The notes under the pieces were generated by a model. The model saw nothing but the letters and a program-made list of their open reading frames with translations. It searched no databases and was not told the origin of the DNA. Of a stretch of DNA of 6,369 nucleotides, positions 1 through 5,389 are shown piece after piece; position 1 is the first letter of the stretch, and each line of letters opens with the position of its first letter. The translations under genes and the position numbers were made by a program. The stretch covers positions 2,159 through 8,527 of the forward strand of contig MFBO01000010.1 of NCBI GenBank assembly GCA_001774995.1. Direction: 5' to 3'. The stretch is from Candidatus Curtissbacteria bacterium RIFCSPLOWO2_01_FULL_38_11b (GTDB lineage: Bacteria > Patescibacteriota > Microgenomatia > Curtissbacterales > GWA2-41-24).

Positions 1-795
1 ACCCCATCGACTCTGTACCACCCCGCCGCATTAGCGCTCGATCGCTTTGGTAATCTTTTTGTTTCTGATCATTCACTGGAAGTGGTTGGAAATTTCAGGC
101 TCTTGGTTTTCAATAATTCTCTTTTCCCAACAAATAATGCCAATATTGTTTATGCACCTGCCGCGTCTAAAATATTTCCAAATATCGCAACCTGGGAACC
201 AGCATTTGACTCAAGTAACAGAATGGTGGTTGGCTACAATGCCAATTGGGCAGGAAGCATTAGTTCACCACAGCATATGTTTCCAGGTGTCTACAACAAT
301 CCTTTAGAAGCATCAACAGCGCCAGATGCGTTTCTGAAGGATTTCCATTCTGGGGCATTCGCAGCTACTTTTGATGATAATGACAATCTTTACGTGGCTG
401 ATTTAAATCGGAGTAGAGTTTTAGTGTATAACGGGTCACGGGGTTTTCCTTCTCCAACAATATTTCCTACTCCATCTCCATCATCATCACCATCTGAAAC
501 TACTCCGGGTGGTGATACTGAGGCGCCAACTGTTTCTATTACTTCTCCCGCTGATGGGGTAATAGTGTCCGGCCGCGTTGATGTTAGTGCGATAGCATCT
601 GATAATTCGAGCGTGTCAAGAATCGAACTTTACATCGATGGAGCAAATGTTGCTTCTTTGAATAACGCCAGGAGTATAAGTTATCGATGGAATACAAGAC
701 CAAAAAAGGTTAGTTCTGGAGCCCATGATATTGTAGCTCGGGCCCTTGATGGTGCCGGAAATTCAGGTAAGGCATTTATAACTGTTAAGAAGTAG
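1..795 (+). CDS. NHL-repeat protein with C-terminal bacterial Ig-like domain (5' partial)
   Basis: The frame is open from the first base of the window, so the start lies upstream; 264 codons are visible, ending in TAG. Residues about 8-40 and 118-145 read as NHL-type beta-propeller strands (ALDRFGNLFVSDH and DDNDNLYVADLNRSRVLVY, the usual D-x-x-G/D-N-L-Y/F-V-A/S-D pattern), with a more diverged unit between them around residues 60-100. A low-complexity Pro/Ser/Thr linker follows at about 149-173. Residues about 176-264 form an Ig-like domain (starts APTVSITSPADG, later VSRIELYIDGANV and ALDGAGNSG), typical of bacterial Ig folds on exported proteins. No sortase motif or C-terminal membrane anchor is visible; any signal peptide would be outside the window. 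It is probably an extracytoplasmic protein for binding or cell-surface display, but the ligand is unknown. The GTG at 82 is only an internal valine codon: the NHL repeat is already running before it. No terminator is seen after the stop. Confidence 0.85.
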   Translation, partial: TPSTLYHPAALALDRFGNLFVSDHSLEVVGNFRLLVFNNSLFPTNNANIVYAPAASKIFPNIATWEPAFDSSNRMVVGYNANWAGSISSPQHMFPGVYNNPLEASTAPDAFLKDFHSGAFAATFDDNDNLYVADLNRSRVLVYNGSRGFPSPTIFPTPSPSSSPSETTPGGDTEAPTVSITSPADGVIVSGRVDVSAIASDNSSVSRIELYIDGANVASLNNARSISYRWNTRPKKVSSGAHDIVARALDGAGNSGKAFITVKK

Positions 796-844
796 TAACT
801 CGCAGGCAAATCTACATTGTTGGGCCTTCTAATTCCTATTCTCG

Positions 845-853
845 TGATACAAT
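845..853 (+). promoter_or_regulatory. Extended -10 promoter of the dTTP-supply operon (predicted)
   Basis: TGATACAAT is a full extended -10 element (TG, one base, then TACAAT at 848-853). No good -35 sits at 16-18 bases; the nearest TTG-containing hexamers (817-822, 820-825) are 22-25 bases away. An extended -10 can work without a -35. The start of transcription would be near 860, giving a leader of only about 20 bases before the ATG at 881. The position in the only gap between the NHL gene and the operon supports it. Confidence 0.5.
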
Positions 854-880
854 AGTTTTTGAATCTGCCCCCAAAAATCA

Positions 881-2239
881 ATGCCCGCAAAACTTCGAAA
901 AAAAACTCAAGTGCTTAGCAAAAAATCGAATGAGCGAGTTCTGGTCGTTAGGCGTGCCGATATTTTTGCAGGTGGCATTTGGCATGGGTTGAAAACAGAT
1001 GGTTTGGCAAAACTTCTCAAAACAATTTCCACCAAACACAGATTTTTGCCTCGAGGTGAGATTGAAGAGGATGCAAGTTGGCAGCAAATTATTCCCTATT
1101 TAATTTTCGAATATCAGAAAAAAATCTTTTTGATGAAGAGAAAAAAGGATCATACAGATAAGCGTTTGGCAGACATGTACTCGATTGGAGTTGGAGGACA
1201 TATTAATAAGAAAGACGTAAAAAGTATGAAAGGTACAGGAAGTACGAAAGGTACGATGGGTAAGGAACACCATATTATTGTGCAGTGGGCAAGGAGAGAG
1301 TTTGAGGAAGAAATCTTGTATGGAGGGAAATACAAGACCAAAATTATGGGGCTTTTAAACGATGATTCAAATGAGGTCGGGCTTGTGCATTTGGGACTTA
1401 TAATTTTAGTTAATGGCGATTCAAACCAAATTTCGGTTCGCGACGAACATAAATCGGGGGAACTGGTTAGCCTTTTGGAAGTAGGAAGGCACTATAAGCA
1501 TATGGAAACATGGAGTAGGATTGTTTATGATTATTTGAATGGAGAAAGATCCTCTTTTTATTCTTCGAGCGAGCGTAGCGAGTCGAGAAGTAAAAAGAAG
1601 GGTTCTCGACAGGCTCGAACAATGTCTATGAAACGATCGGGTTCAACCAATAACATTTCCGGAATTCTGCCTGATTGGCTTATCGAAAGATATGTAGAAA
1701 AAGGCTTTATCAAAATCTCGCCGCTTTCTAAAGATTGGAAAAAGAATGTTGATCAGGTGTCTATCGATTTTCATTTGGGCGATAACATCAAGCTTTTTAA
1801 AGCAGGTACTTATCGATTTGTGGATACACGTCGGGGTTTGCCGCAAGATGCAATGGAGGAAGTTAATCTAACAGATGGTGATCCGTTTATTCTGGAACCC
1901 GGAGCATTTGCTATTGCCTCAACTTTAGAGGTTTTAAGGTTGCCAGCGGATATTTTGGGAAGGTTGGAGGGCAAAAGCTCTTTGGCGCGTCTTGGGATTT
2001 TGGTTCATTCAACTGCCGCGCGTTTTGACCCGGGCTGGAATGGGGCGCCGGTTCTGGAATTGGGAAATTTGGGGCCAAAGCCGGCGATTCTTTACTGCGG
2101 TATGCCGATTTGTGCGTTTACTTTCGAGAAACTCGCGTCGCCTGTACGCATGAAATACGAAGGCTCGCGAAGCGATAGATATTCCGGTTCAAAAATTCCA
2201 GTTGCCTCAAAAATCGAAAAGTATGTCAAAAAAAGGTAA
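881..2239 (+). CDS. NUDIX hydrolase - dCTP deaminase fusion protein
   Basis: Two enzymes in one 452-residue chain. Residues about 18-220 match the COG4112-type NUDIX phosphoesterase family: VLVVRRADIF (20-29), EEDASWQQIIPY (62-73), SIGVGGHIN (101-109), the NUDIX helix REFEEEI (139-145) and GLLNDDSNEVGLVHLG (157-172). The spacing from GG to RE is longer than in a classic NUDIX box because of an insert containing a six-residue repeat (115-126). Residues about 262-452 are a full-length dCTP deaminase (dCTP to dUTP plus ammonia): S366, R370, H376, T378, A379, D383 and E393 fall at exactly the spacing of E. coli Dcd S111, R115, H121, T123, A124, D128 and catalytic E138. TAARFDPGW resembles monofunctional deaminases rather than the DCD-DUT type. 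The Ser/Arg/Lys-rich linker (about 222-260) is encoded by a palindromic element. The ATG at 881 is chosen because a TGA at 860-862 closes the frame upstream; no Shine-Dalgarno is visible. First gene of the operon. The NUDIX substrate is unproven; dUTP is the attractive guess. Confidence 0.9.
   Translation: MPAKLRKKTQVLSKKSNERVLVVRRADIFAGGIWHGLKTDGLAKLLKTISTKHRFLPRGEIEEDASWQQIIPYLIFEYQKKIFLMKRKKDHTDKRLADMYSIGVGGHINKKDVKSMKGTGSTKGTMGKEHHIIVQWARREFEEEILYGGKYKTKIMGLLNDDSNEVGLVHLGLIILVNGDSNQISVRDEHKSGELVSLLEVGRHYKHMETWSRIVYDYLNGERSSFYSSSERSESRSKKKGSRQARTMSMKRSGSTNNISGILPDWLIERYVEKGFIKISPLSKDWKKNVDQVSIDFHLGDNIKLFKAGTYRFVDTRRGLPQDAMEEVNLTDGDPFILEPGAFAIASTLEVLRLPADILGRLEGKSSLARLGILVHSTAARFDPGWNGAPVLELGNLGPKPAILYCGMPICAFTFEKLASPVRMKYEGSRSDRYSGSKIPVASKIEKYVKKR
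1223..1258 (+). repeat. Two-copy 18-base in-frame tandem repeat in the NUDIX domain
   Basis: The units at 1223-1240 and 1241-1258 both start AGTAYGAAAGGTAC; 13 of the first 14 bases are identical. They encode SMKGTG and STKGTM (residues 115-126), inside the loop between the GGHIN motif and the NUDIX helix. The repeat keeps the frame and explains most of the extra loop length. Confidence 0.7.
1553..1619. repeat. Nested imperfect palindromes encoding the interdomain linker
   Basis: The arms 1553-1568 and 1583-1598 pair over 16 positions (13 Watson-Crick, 2 G-U, 1 mismatch) around the 14-base GC-rich loop GCGAGCGTAGCGAG. Two further inverted repeats overlap it: GTCGAGAA (1582-1589) with TTCTCGAC (1603-1610), and TTCGAGC (1564-1570) with GCTCGAA (1613-1619). 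All of it is in frame and encodes residues about 225-247, a Ser/Arg/Lys-rich stretch (SSSERSESRSKKKGSR) between the NUDIX and deaminase domains. Its base composition and structure look unlike the flanking coding sequence, suggesting an inserted short palindromic repeat. Confidence 0.65.
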
Positions 2240-2906
2240 GTCCTATTTCACTAAAGTTTCGAAGGGCAAGCTTGTTGTTTTTGAGGGAATTGATGGATCA
2301 GGGAAAACCACGATTTGTAGGCTTCTAATAAATTATTTAAAGAAAAGAAAAATCCCCTTTTCACATTATTCATTTCCGAGATACGACAAGCCTTGGGGTA
2401 AATTGATCAGGCGGTATCTTGATGGGGAGTTTGGAAGTGTTGGTGAGGTTGATCCATATTTAGCCTCTGTTTTATATGCAGGGGATCGGTTAACCGCAGC
2501 TGTAAAAATCAACCAAGATTTGAAAGCTGGAAAAATTGTAATTTGTGATCGCTACACAGCTTCCAATATTGCACATCAAGCAGCCAAAGTGGGAAGTCAC
2601 AGAGGAAAGACGTTTACAGAGTGGGTGGAGAGGTTTGAGTATGAAAATAACAAAATTCCTAGAGAGGATCTAGTGCTTTTGCTTTCCGTTCCGCCTGTTA
2701 TTTCTCAAAAACTGATGGCCAAAAAGAAGAGGGATATTCACGAAAGAAATAAAAAATATCTTGAAAATGTATGGCAAATTTTTGAGGATTTGGCTGGTAA
2801 AAAAAATTGGCGAAAAATTAATTGTGTTAAAAATGGCAAGCTTAGGAAGCCTGAAGAAATACACAAAGAAGTTTTAGAGATTTTGGAAAATAGAAGTATT
2901 CTGTGA
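2223..2906 (+). CDS. tmk: Thymidylate kinase (dTMP kinase)
   Basis: Phosphorylates dTMP to dTDP with ATP, the step after thymidylate synthase. The 227 residues are a normal length for the family. The P-loop is EGIDGSGKTT (21-30), the substrate region FPRYDKPWG (51-59) with YLDGEFG (65-71), the DRY motif with YTASNIAHQ at 109-119, and a basic LID segment KKKRDIHERN (167-176). There is no arginine inside the P-loop and basic residues sit in the LID, which fits type II bacterial enzymes. The ATG at 2223 is chosen over an earlier in-frame TTG at 2202, because translation from TTG adds only residues copied from the tail of the upstream gene. The start overlaps the fusion gene by 17 bases and no clear Shine-Dalgarno is present, so translation is probably coupled. 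The stop TGA (2904-2906) overlaps the next ATG. Confidence 0.93.
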   Translation: MSKKGKSYFTKVSKGKLVVFEGIDGSGKTTICRLLINYLKKRKIPFSHYSFPRYDKPWGKLIRRYLDGEFGSVGEVDPYLASVLYAGDRLTAAVKINQDLKAGKIVICDRYTASNIAHQAAKVGSHRGKTFTEWVERFEYENNKIPREDLVLLLSVPPVISQKLMAKKKRDIHERNKKYLENVWQIFEDLAGKKNWRKINCVKNGKLRKPEEIHKEVLEILENRSIL

Positions 2907-4618
2907 TGAAAGACCAGTTTAAATCTTTCGAAAAGTTTACGCGCGAAGAAACGTATTTTATTTCTCCATTTTTTACAAATCTAGACAGAAATATTTTTGC
3001 AGCTTTCTATTTGCCAAGTGAAGTATTGGGGGCCTTGGCATCGCGCTACTCACGAAGTACAAAAGGTGTGAGGAGATTATTCTTTGATGAATATATAAGG
3101 CCGATTTTGGAACCGGATTTAGAGGGCGTTGACAAAAAATCGGTCCGTGAAGCCGAAACAATGCGAAAAGAGCTTCTCTCTCTTGTTGATTATCTTCACA
3201 AACATGGTGGTTGGGAAACGGTTGTTAATAGCAGGAGAGCGCGTGACTTTTTTGCCAAGTGGCTGGCAGCATACGGTGATGATTCAATTGCTCAGATGGC
3301 CGGTGCTCATATTTTTTGTGAGAATATTTCGCAGGTTGCAGTTAAAACTTTAGAGGATTTTAGAATTGGTTTTGCGCCTTTGGAGAAATCTACGAGGTAC
3401 GTTGCTTTTGATAAAAAGGTTAACGGACGCTGGCCTTATTTTATTGAGCCTGATCTTCTTAAATTAAAATCCGGCGCATCTTATAAAAAACACATGAATA
3501 TGCTCTTTGATAAATATGCCGCTTTTTTCCCTAGGCTTTTTAAATTTTTTGAAAAAAATTATCCCAAAGAGAATGATCAGAGTGAGAGGGCTTATTTATC
3601 TACAATTAATGCCAAAACGTGTGATGTATTGCGCACATATTTACCGGCAGCAACTCTAACAAATGTTGGTTTTTTTGGAGTAGGGCAGGCTTTTGAATAT
3701 GTAATTACCAAATGCTTGGCATCGCCGCTTTCTGAGATCAGATCAATTGCTAAAGAGATTCAGAGGGAACTCAACAAAGTTATTCCCTCGATGGTTGGTA
3801 GGGCAACGAGTGAGCGAGGGAAGATTTATCAAAGGTATGTGAGGTCAACTGATAGAGATCTTGAGAAGCTGGCGTATAGATCTCTTGTAGAGGTTAAACC
3901 TCACATGAGGTACAACCTCGAAAACCCCCTAGTGGATCTGGTGGAGTGGGATAGTGATGCGGAAGACAAAATTGTTGCCAGCCTGCTCTATAAATACGCG
4001 AGAATTTCGTATAGTCAGATCAAGGAGTCGGTTAGCCAGTTAACGCCTTCTGAAAAACTCTCAATTATCAAAAAGGCAGTTGCAAAACGTCAGGTTCGAC
4101 AGCATAGAATTGTTAGGGCTTTTGAAAATACTTATTACAAATTTGATATTGTTGCAAACTTTGGGGCGTATCGGGATTTGCACAGACACCGAATGCAAAC
4201 GCAGGAGCGGCAAAGGTTTACAACAGAATTAGGGTACGATGTGCCGGCAGAACTTAAAGAAGCTAAGATGGATAAGCCTTATGTCGAAGCTTCCCAAATG
4301 ATCGATAGATTATATCGAAAGATGAAACCAGTGATGCCAAATCAGGCGCAGTATGTGGTGATGATGGGGCACAAGATTCGCTGGTACCAATGGCAGAATT
4401 TGCGCGAACTTTGCTGGGAAGCGGAACTTCGGACAGGTCCGCAAGGGCATCTGGATTACAGAAAAATTGAGCAAGAGAAAGTTAGCTTGGTCAAAAAAGT
4501 TCATCCGACTTTGGTAGAAGCCTTGAAATTTGTGGACTTTAGGAGCTATGATCTTGCCCGAAGGGAAAGTGAAAAGAGAATAGATAAGAAATTAGGACTT
4601 ATGAAATTAAGGGGGTGA
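2906..4618 (+). CDS. thyX: Double-length ThyX-like FAD-dependent thymidylate synthase
   Basis: 570 residues, about twice a normal ThyX (roughly 220-250), and readable as two ThyX-like halves (about 1-310 and 320-570). ThyX makes dTMP from dUMP using methylenetetrahydrofolate, FAD and NADPH; its signature is RHR-x7-S within RHRxxSxNExSxRY. In the first half the motif region ends EKSTRY (E160, S162, R164, Y165), but the RHR position reads FRI (152-154). In the second half RHR is intact (427-429), but the serine position is R437. Both halves show the later family region: R243 to about 290 (LPAATLT, SPLSEIR) and 497 to about 535 (LRELCWEAELRT, then HLDYR and HP). The chain could therefore build composite active sites from both halves. 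The ATG at 2906 overlaps the tmk stop (ATGA); the GTG one codon earlier is less likely. Context with Dcd and Tmk supports a thymidylate role. Whether it is catalytic alone is inferred, not shown. Confidence 0.82.
   Translation: MKDQFKSFEKFTREETYFISPFFTNLDRNIFAAFYLPSEVLGALASRYSRSTKGVRRLFFDEYIRPILEPDLEGVDKKSVREAETMRKELLSLVDYLHKHGGWETVVNSRRARDFFAKWLAAYGDDSIAQMAGAHIFCENISQVAVKTLEDFRIGFAPLEKSTRYVAFDKKVNGRWPYFIEPDLLKLKSGASYKKHMNMLFDKYAAFFPRLFKFFEKNYPKENDQSERAYLSTINAKTCDVLRTYLPAATLTNVGFFGVGQAFEYVITKCLASPLSEIRSIAKEIQRELNKVIPSMVGRATSERGKIYQRYVRSTDRDLEKLAYRSLVEVKPHMRYNLENPLVDLVEWDSDAEDKIVASLLYKYARISYSQIKESVSQLTPSEKLSIIKKAVAKRQVRQHRIVRAFENTYYKFDIVANFGAYRDLHRHRMQTQERQRFTTELGYDVPAELKEAKMDKPYVEASQMIDRLYRKMKPVMPNQAQYVVMMGHKIRWYQWQNLRELCWEAELRTGPQGHLDYRKIEQEKVSLVKKVHPTLVEALKFVDFRSYDLARRESEKRIDKKLGLMKLRG
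4609..4618 (+). promoter_or_regulatory. Strong Shine-Dalgarno that fixes a TTG start
   Basis: AAGGGGGTGA lies six bases before the TTG at 4625 and includes the thyX stop codon TGA (4616-4618). It is the best ribosome binding site in the operon and is the reason for accepting a TTG start for the next gene. Confidence 0.6.
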
Positions 4619-4624
4619 AGTAAC

Positions 4625-4900
4625 TTGTCAAAATTACCATTTTTTAGTAAACGCAAACCCAGCATGGGGTCTGGCGGTGGACCGGAAAGGGCCGAGTTTG
4701 GCAAAGAAGTAGATCAGATTAAACCTGATCCCTATGCAGGAGTCGTTGGAATGCTTATTGGAGATAGAAGATTAACTGACAGGAGTGCAATTATAAGTGA
4801 GTTTAATGTAATAAGCCAAACAAAAGTTTTAAGCCCCGACGAACAGGAGGTATTGGCGAATAGAATTTTAACAGGCAGGGAAAATTTAGGTGTGGTTTAA
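4625..4900 (+). CDS. Small hypothetical protein at the end of the thymidylate operon
   Basis: I do not recognise this 91-residue product. It starts at TTG six bases after a strong AAGGGGGTGA site and follows thyX by only 6 bases, so it is cotranscribed. The N-terminus is basic (SKLPFFSKRK), then comes a Gly/Ser-rich patch (residues 13-19), then a probably folded region with predicted amphipathic helices (about 54-88: SAIISEFNVISQ and SPDEQEVLANRIL). There is no signal peptide, membrane segment or metal motif. The end is suspicious: the -1 frame stays open after the stop and would add a helical acidic tail (LREEVDSTVIEDLEFKQIL) ending at TAG 4954-4956, directly at a hairpin with a U-tract. The heptamer AAATTTA (4882-4888) is a correctly phased -1 slippery sequence. 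Either the gene is frameshifted by one base near 4889-4897, or the longer form is made by programmed slippage, or the tail is chance. Confidence 0.65.
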   Translation: MSKLPFFSKRKPSMGSGGGPERAEFGKEVDQIKPDPYAGVVGMLIGDRRLTDRSAIISEFNVISQTKVLSPDEQEVLANRILTGRENLGVV

Positions 4901-4909
4901 GAGAAGAAG

Positions 4910-4939
4910 TTGACAGCACAGTAATTGAAGATCTAGAAT
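4910..4939 (+). promoter_or_regulatory. Candidate sigma70-type promoter (TTGACA-18-TAGAAT)
   Basis: TTGACA at 4910-4915 is a perfect -35 and TAGAAT at 4934-4939 is one mismatch from the -10 consensus, with an 18-base spacer. Transcription would start near 4946, only about 9 bases before the hairpin at 4955-4977. It could drive the ORF at 4981-5286 through an attenuator, or be a chance match in AT-rich sequence that may once have been coding. Confidence 0.35.
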
Positions 4940-4954
4940 TTAAGCAAATATTAT

Positions 4955-4982
4955 AGCTGGATTATTGCTGTCCAGCTTTTTT
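4955..4982 (+). terminator. Probable Rho-independent terminator of the thymidylate operon
   Basis: AGCTGGA (4955-4961) pairs perfectly with TCCAGCT (4971-4977) across a 9-base loop, followed by a run of six T (4977-4982). The stem is short but GC-containing and the U-tract is good. It follows the small gene by 54 bases, or directly follows the -1 frame stop TAG at 4954-4956. Confidence 0.65.
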
Positions 4983-5286
4983 GGTAGTTTGCTATCAGAG
5001 GATTTTGGCTTGGAGAGAAAATGGAGAAAAACCTAACATAGATGATCCATCATTATACGATATGGCCTGTGCATGGGGTCTTATTTTTAAACCAGAAACA
5101 GCTGACGATGGTGTCCAAGAGCAAAATTCTGTTTTGGGGAACAGTGCGCAATCTCAACGGCAAGAGCCAACTACTTTTGCGGATGGAAAGACACTTCTTG
5201 GTGTAGATCTCGGTGCAAAAGGTGCGATGCACATGGATGGTTTTTCTAATTTTGGTAGAATCAGTAGAGGTATCAGGGGTAAGTAA
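4981..5286 (+). CDS. Weak hypothetical ORF, possibly a gene remnant
   Basis: I do not recognise this product. The frame is open from 4957 (after TAG 4954-4956) to TAA 5284-5286. The earliest usable start is TTG 4981, which overlaps the U-tract of the terminator and has no Shine-Dalgarno; the ATG at 5062 also lacks one. The sequence looks moderately protein-like (QRILAWRENGEKPNIDDPSL and YDMACAWGLIF, residues about 6-38), then becomes Gln/Ser/Gly-rich without clear structure. The frame equals that of the open tail after the small gene at 4625, so one -1 shift and one stop codon separate a possible single reading frame of about 220 codons from 4625 to 5286. It may therefore be the 3' remnant of a decayed longer gene rather than an independent gene. 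No membrane segment, signal peptide or known motif is visible apart from Cys/Val/Leu-rich residues encoded by the hairpin. Confidence 0.35.
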   Translation: MVVCYQRILAWRENGEKPNIDDPSLYDMACAWGLIFKPETADDGVQEQNSVLGNSAQSQRQEPTTFADGKTLLGVDLGAKGAMHMDGFSNFGRISRGIRGK

Positions 5287-5287
5287 T

Positions 5288-5317
5288 TTGCAATTTAATT
5301 TTTCTTCGTGTTATAGT
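5288..5317 (+). promoter_or_regulatory. rpsB-tsf promoter (predicted)
   Basis: TTGCAA (5288-5293) and TATAGT (5312-5317) are 18 bases apart, and TG at 5309-5310 makes the -10 an extended one. Transcription would begin near 5324, leaving a leader of about 66 bases before the rpsB ATG. It sits right after the stop of the preceding ORF. This is the best promoter in the window. Confidence 0.65.
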
Positions 5318-5323
5318 TTCTCA

Positions 5324-5389
5324 ATCACACACGCAGGGGCGAAGTCTCCTTGACCACATTCCCCTGCGGCGGCAGAAAGGAGATTCATT
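5324..5389 (+). promoter_or_regulatory. rpsB leader with pseudoknot that can mask the Shine-Dalgarno
   Basis: CGCAGGGG (5332-5339) and CCCCTGCG (5361-5368) form a perfect 8-base-pair stem. Its 21-base loop contains AGTCTCCTT (5343-5351), which pairs over 9 positions (one G-U) with AAGGAGATT (5377-5385), the rpsB Shine-Dalgarno. Together these make an H-type pseudoknot with linkers of about 3, 9 and 8 bases. Folding would hide the ribosome binding site. S2 is known to repress its own operon in gammaproteobacteria; here a similar autoregulatory leader is inferred from structure only. There is no U-tract after the stem, so it is not a terminator. Confidence 0.55.

Noticed and set aside
82..84. 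GTG as the start of the NHL gene
   Set aside because: The frame is open to base 1 and an NHL repeat is already in progress upstream of 82.
817..825. TTGTTG or TTGGGC as -35 for the operon promoter
   Set aside because: They lie 22-25 bases from the TACAAT -10, too far for a sigma70-type promoter.
2159..2180. Second copy of the GC-rich palindrome near the end of the deaminase domain (CTCGCGAAGCG)
   Set aside because: It is short, lacks the long arms of the linker element, and falls in a region that aligns normally with Dcd.
2202..2222. Earlier TTG start for tmk
   Set aside because: It adds only seven residues translated from the tail of the upstream gene in another frame; the ATG at 2223 gives a normal-length kinase.
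2903..2905. GTG start for thyX
   Set aside because: The next codon is ATG, placed in a classic ATGA stop-start overlap with tmk.
4868..5030. RILxxREN shared by the two unknown ORFs (tandem duplication)
   Set aside because: The match is only six residues, with no flanking similarity in DNA or protein; probably coincidence.
5332..5368. Hairpin before rpsB as a terminator or attenuator
   Set aside because: No U-tract follows the 3' arm; the loop complement to the Shine-Dalgarno fits translational control better.
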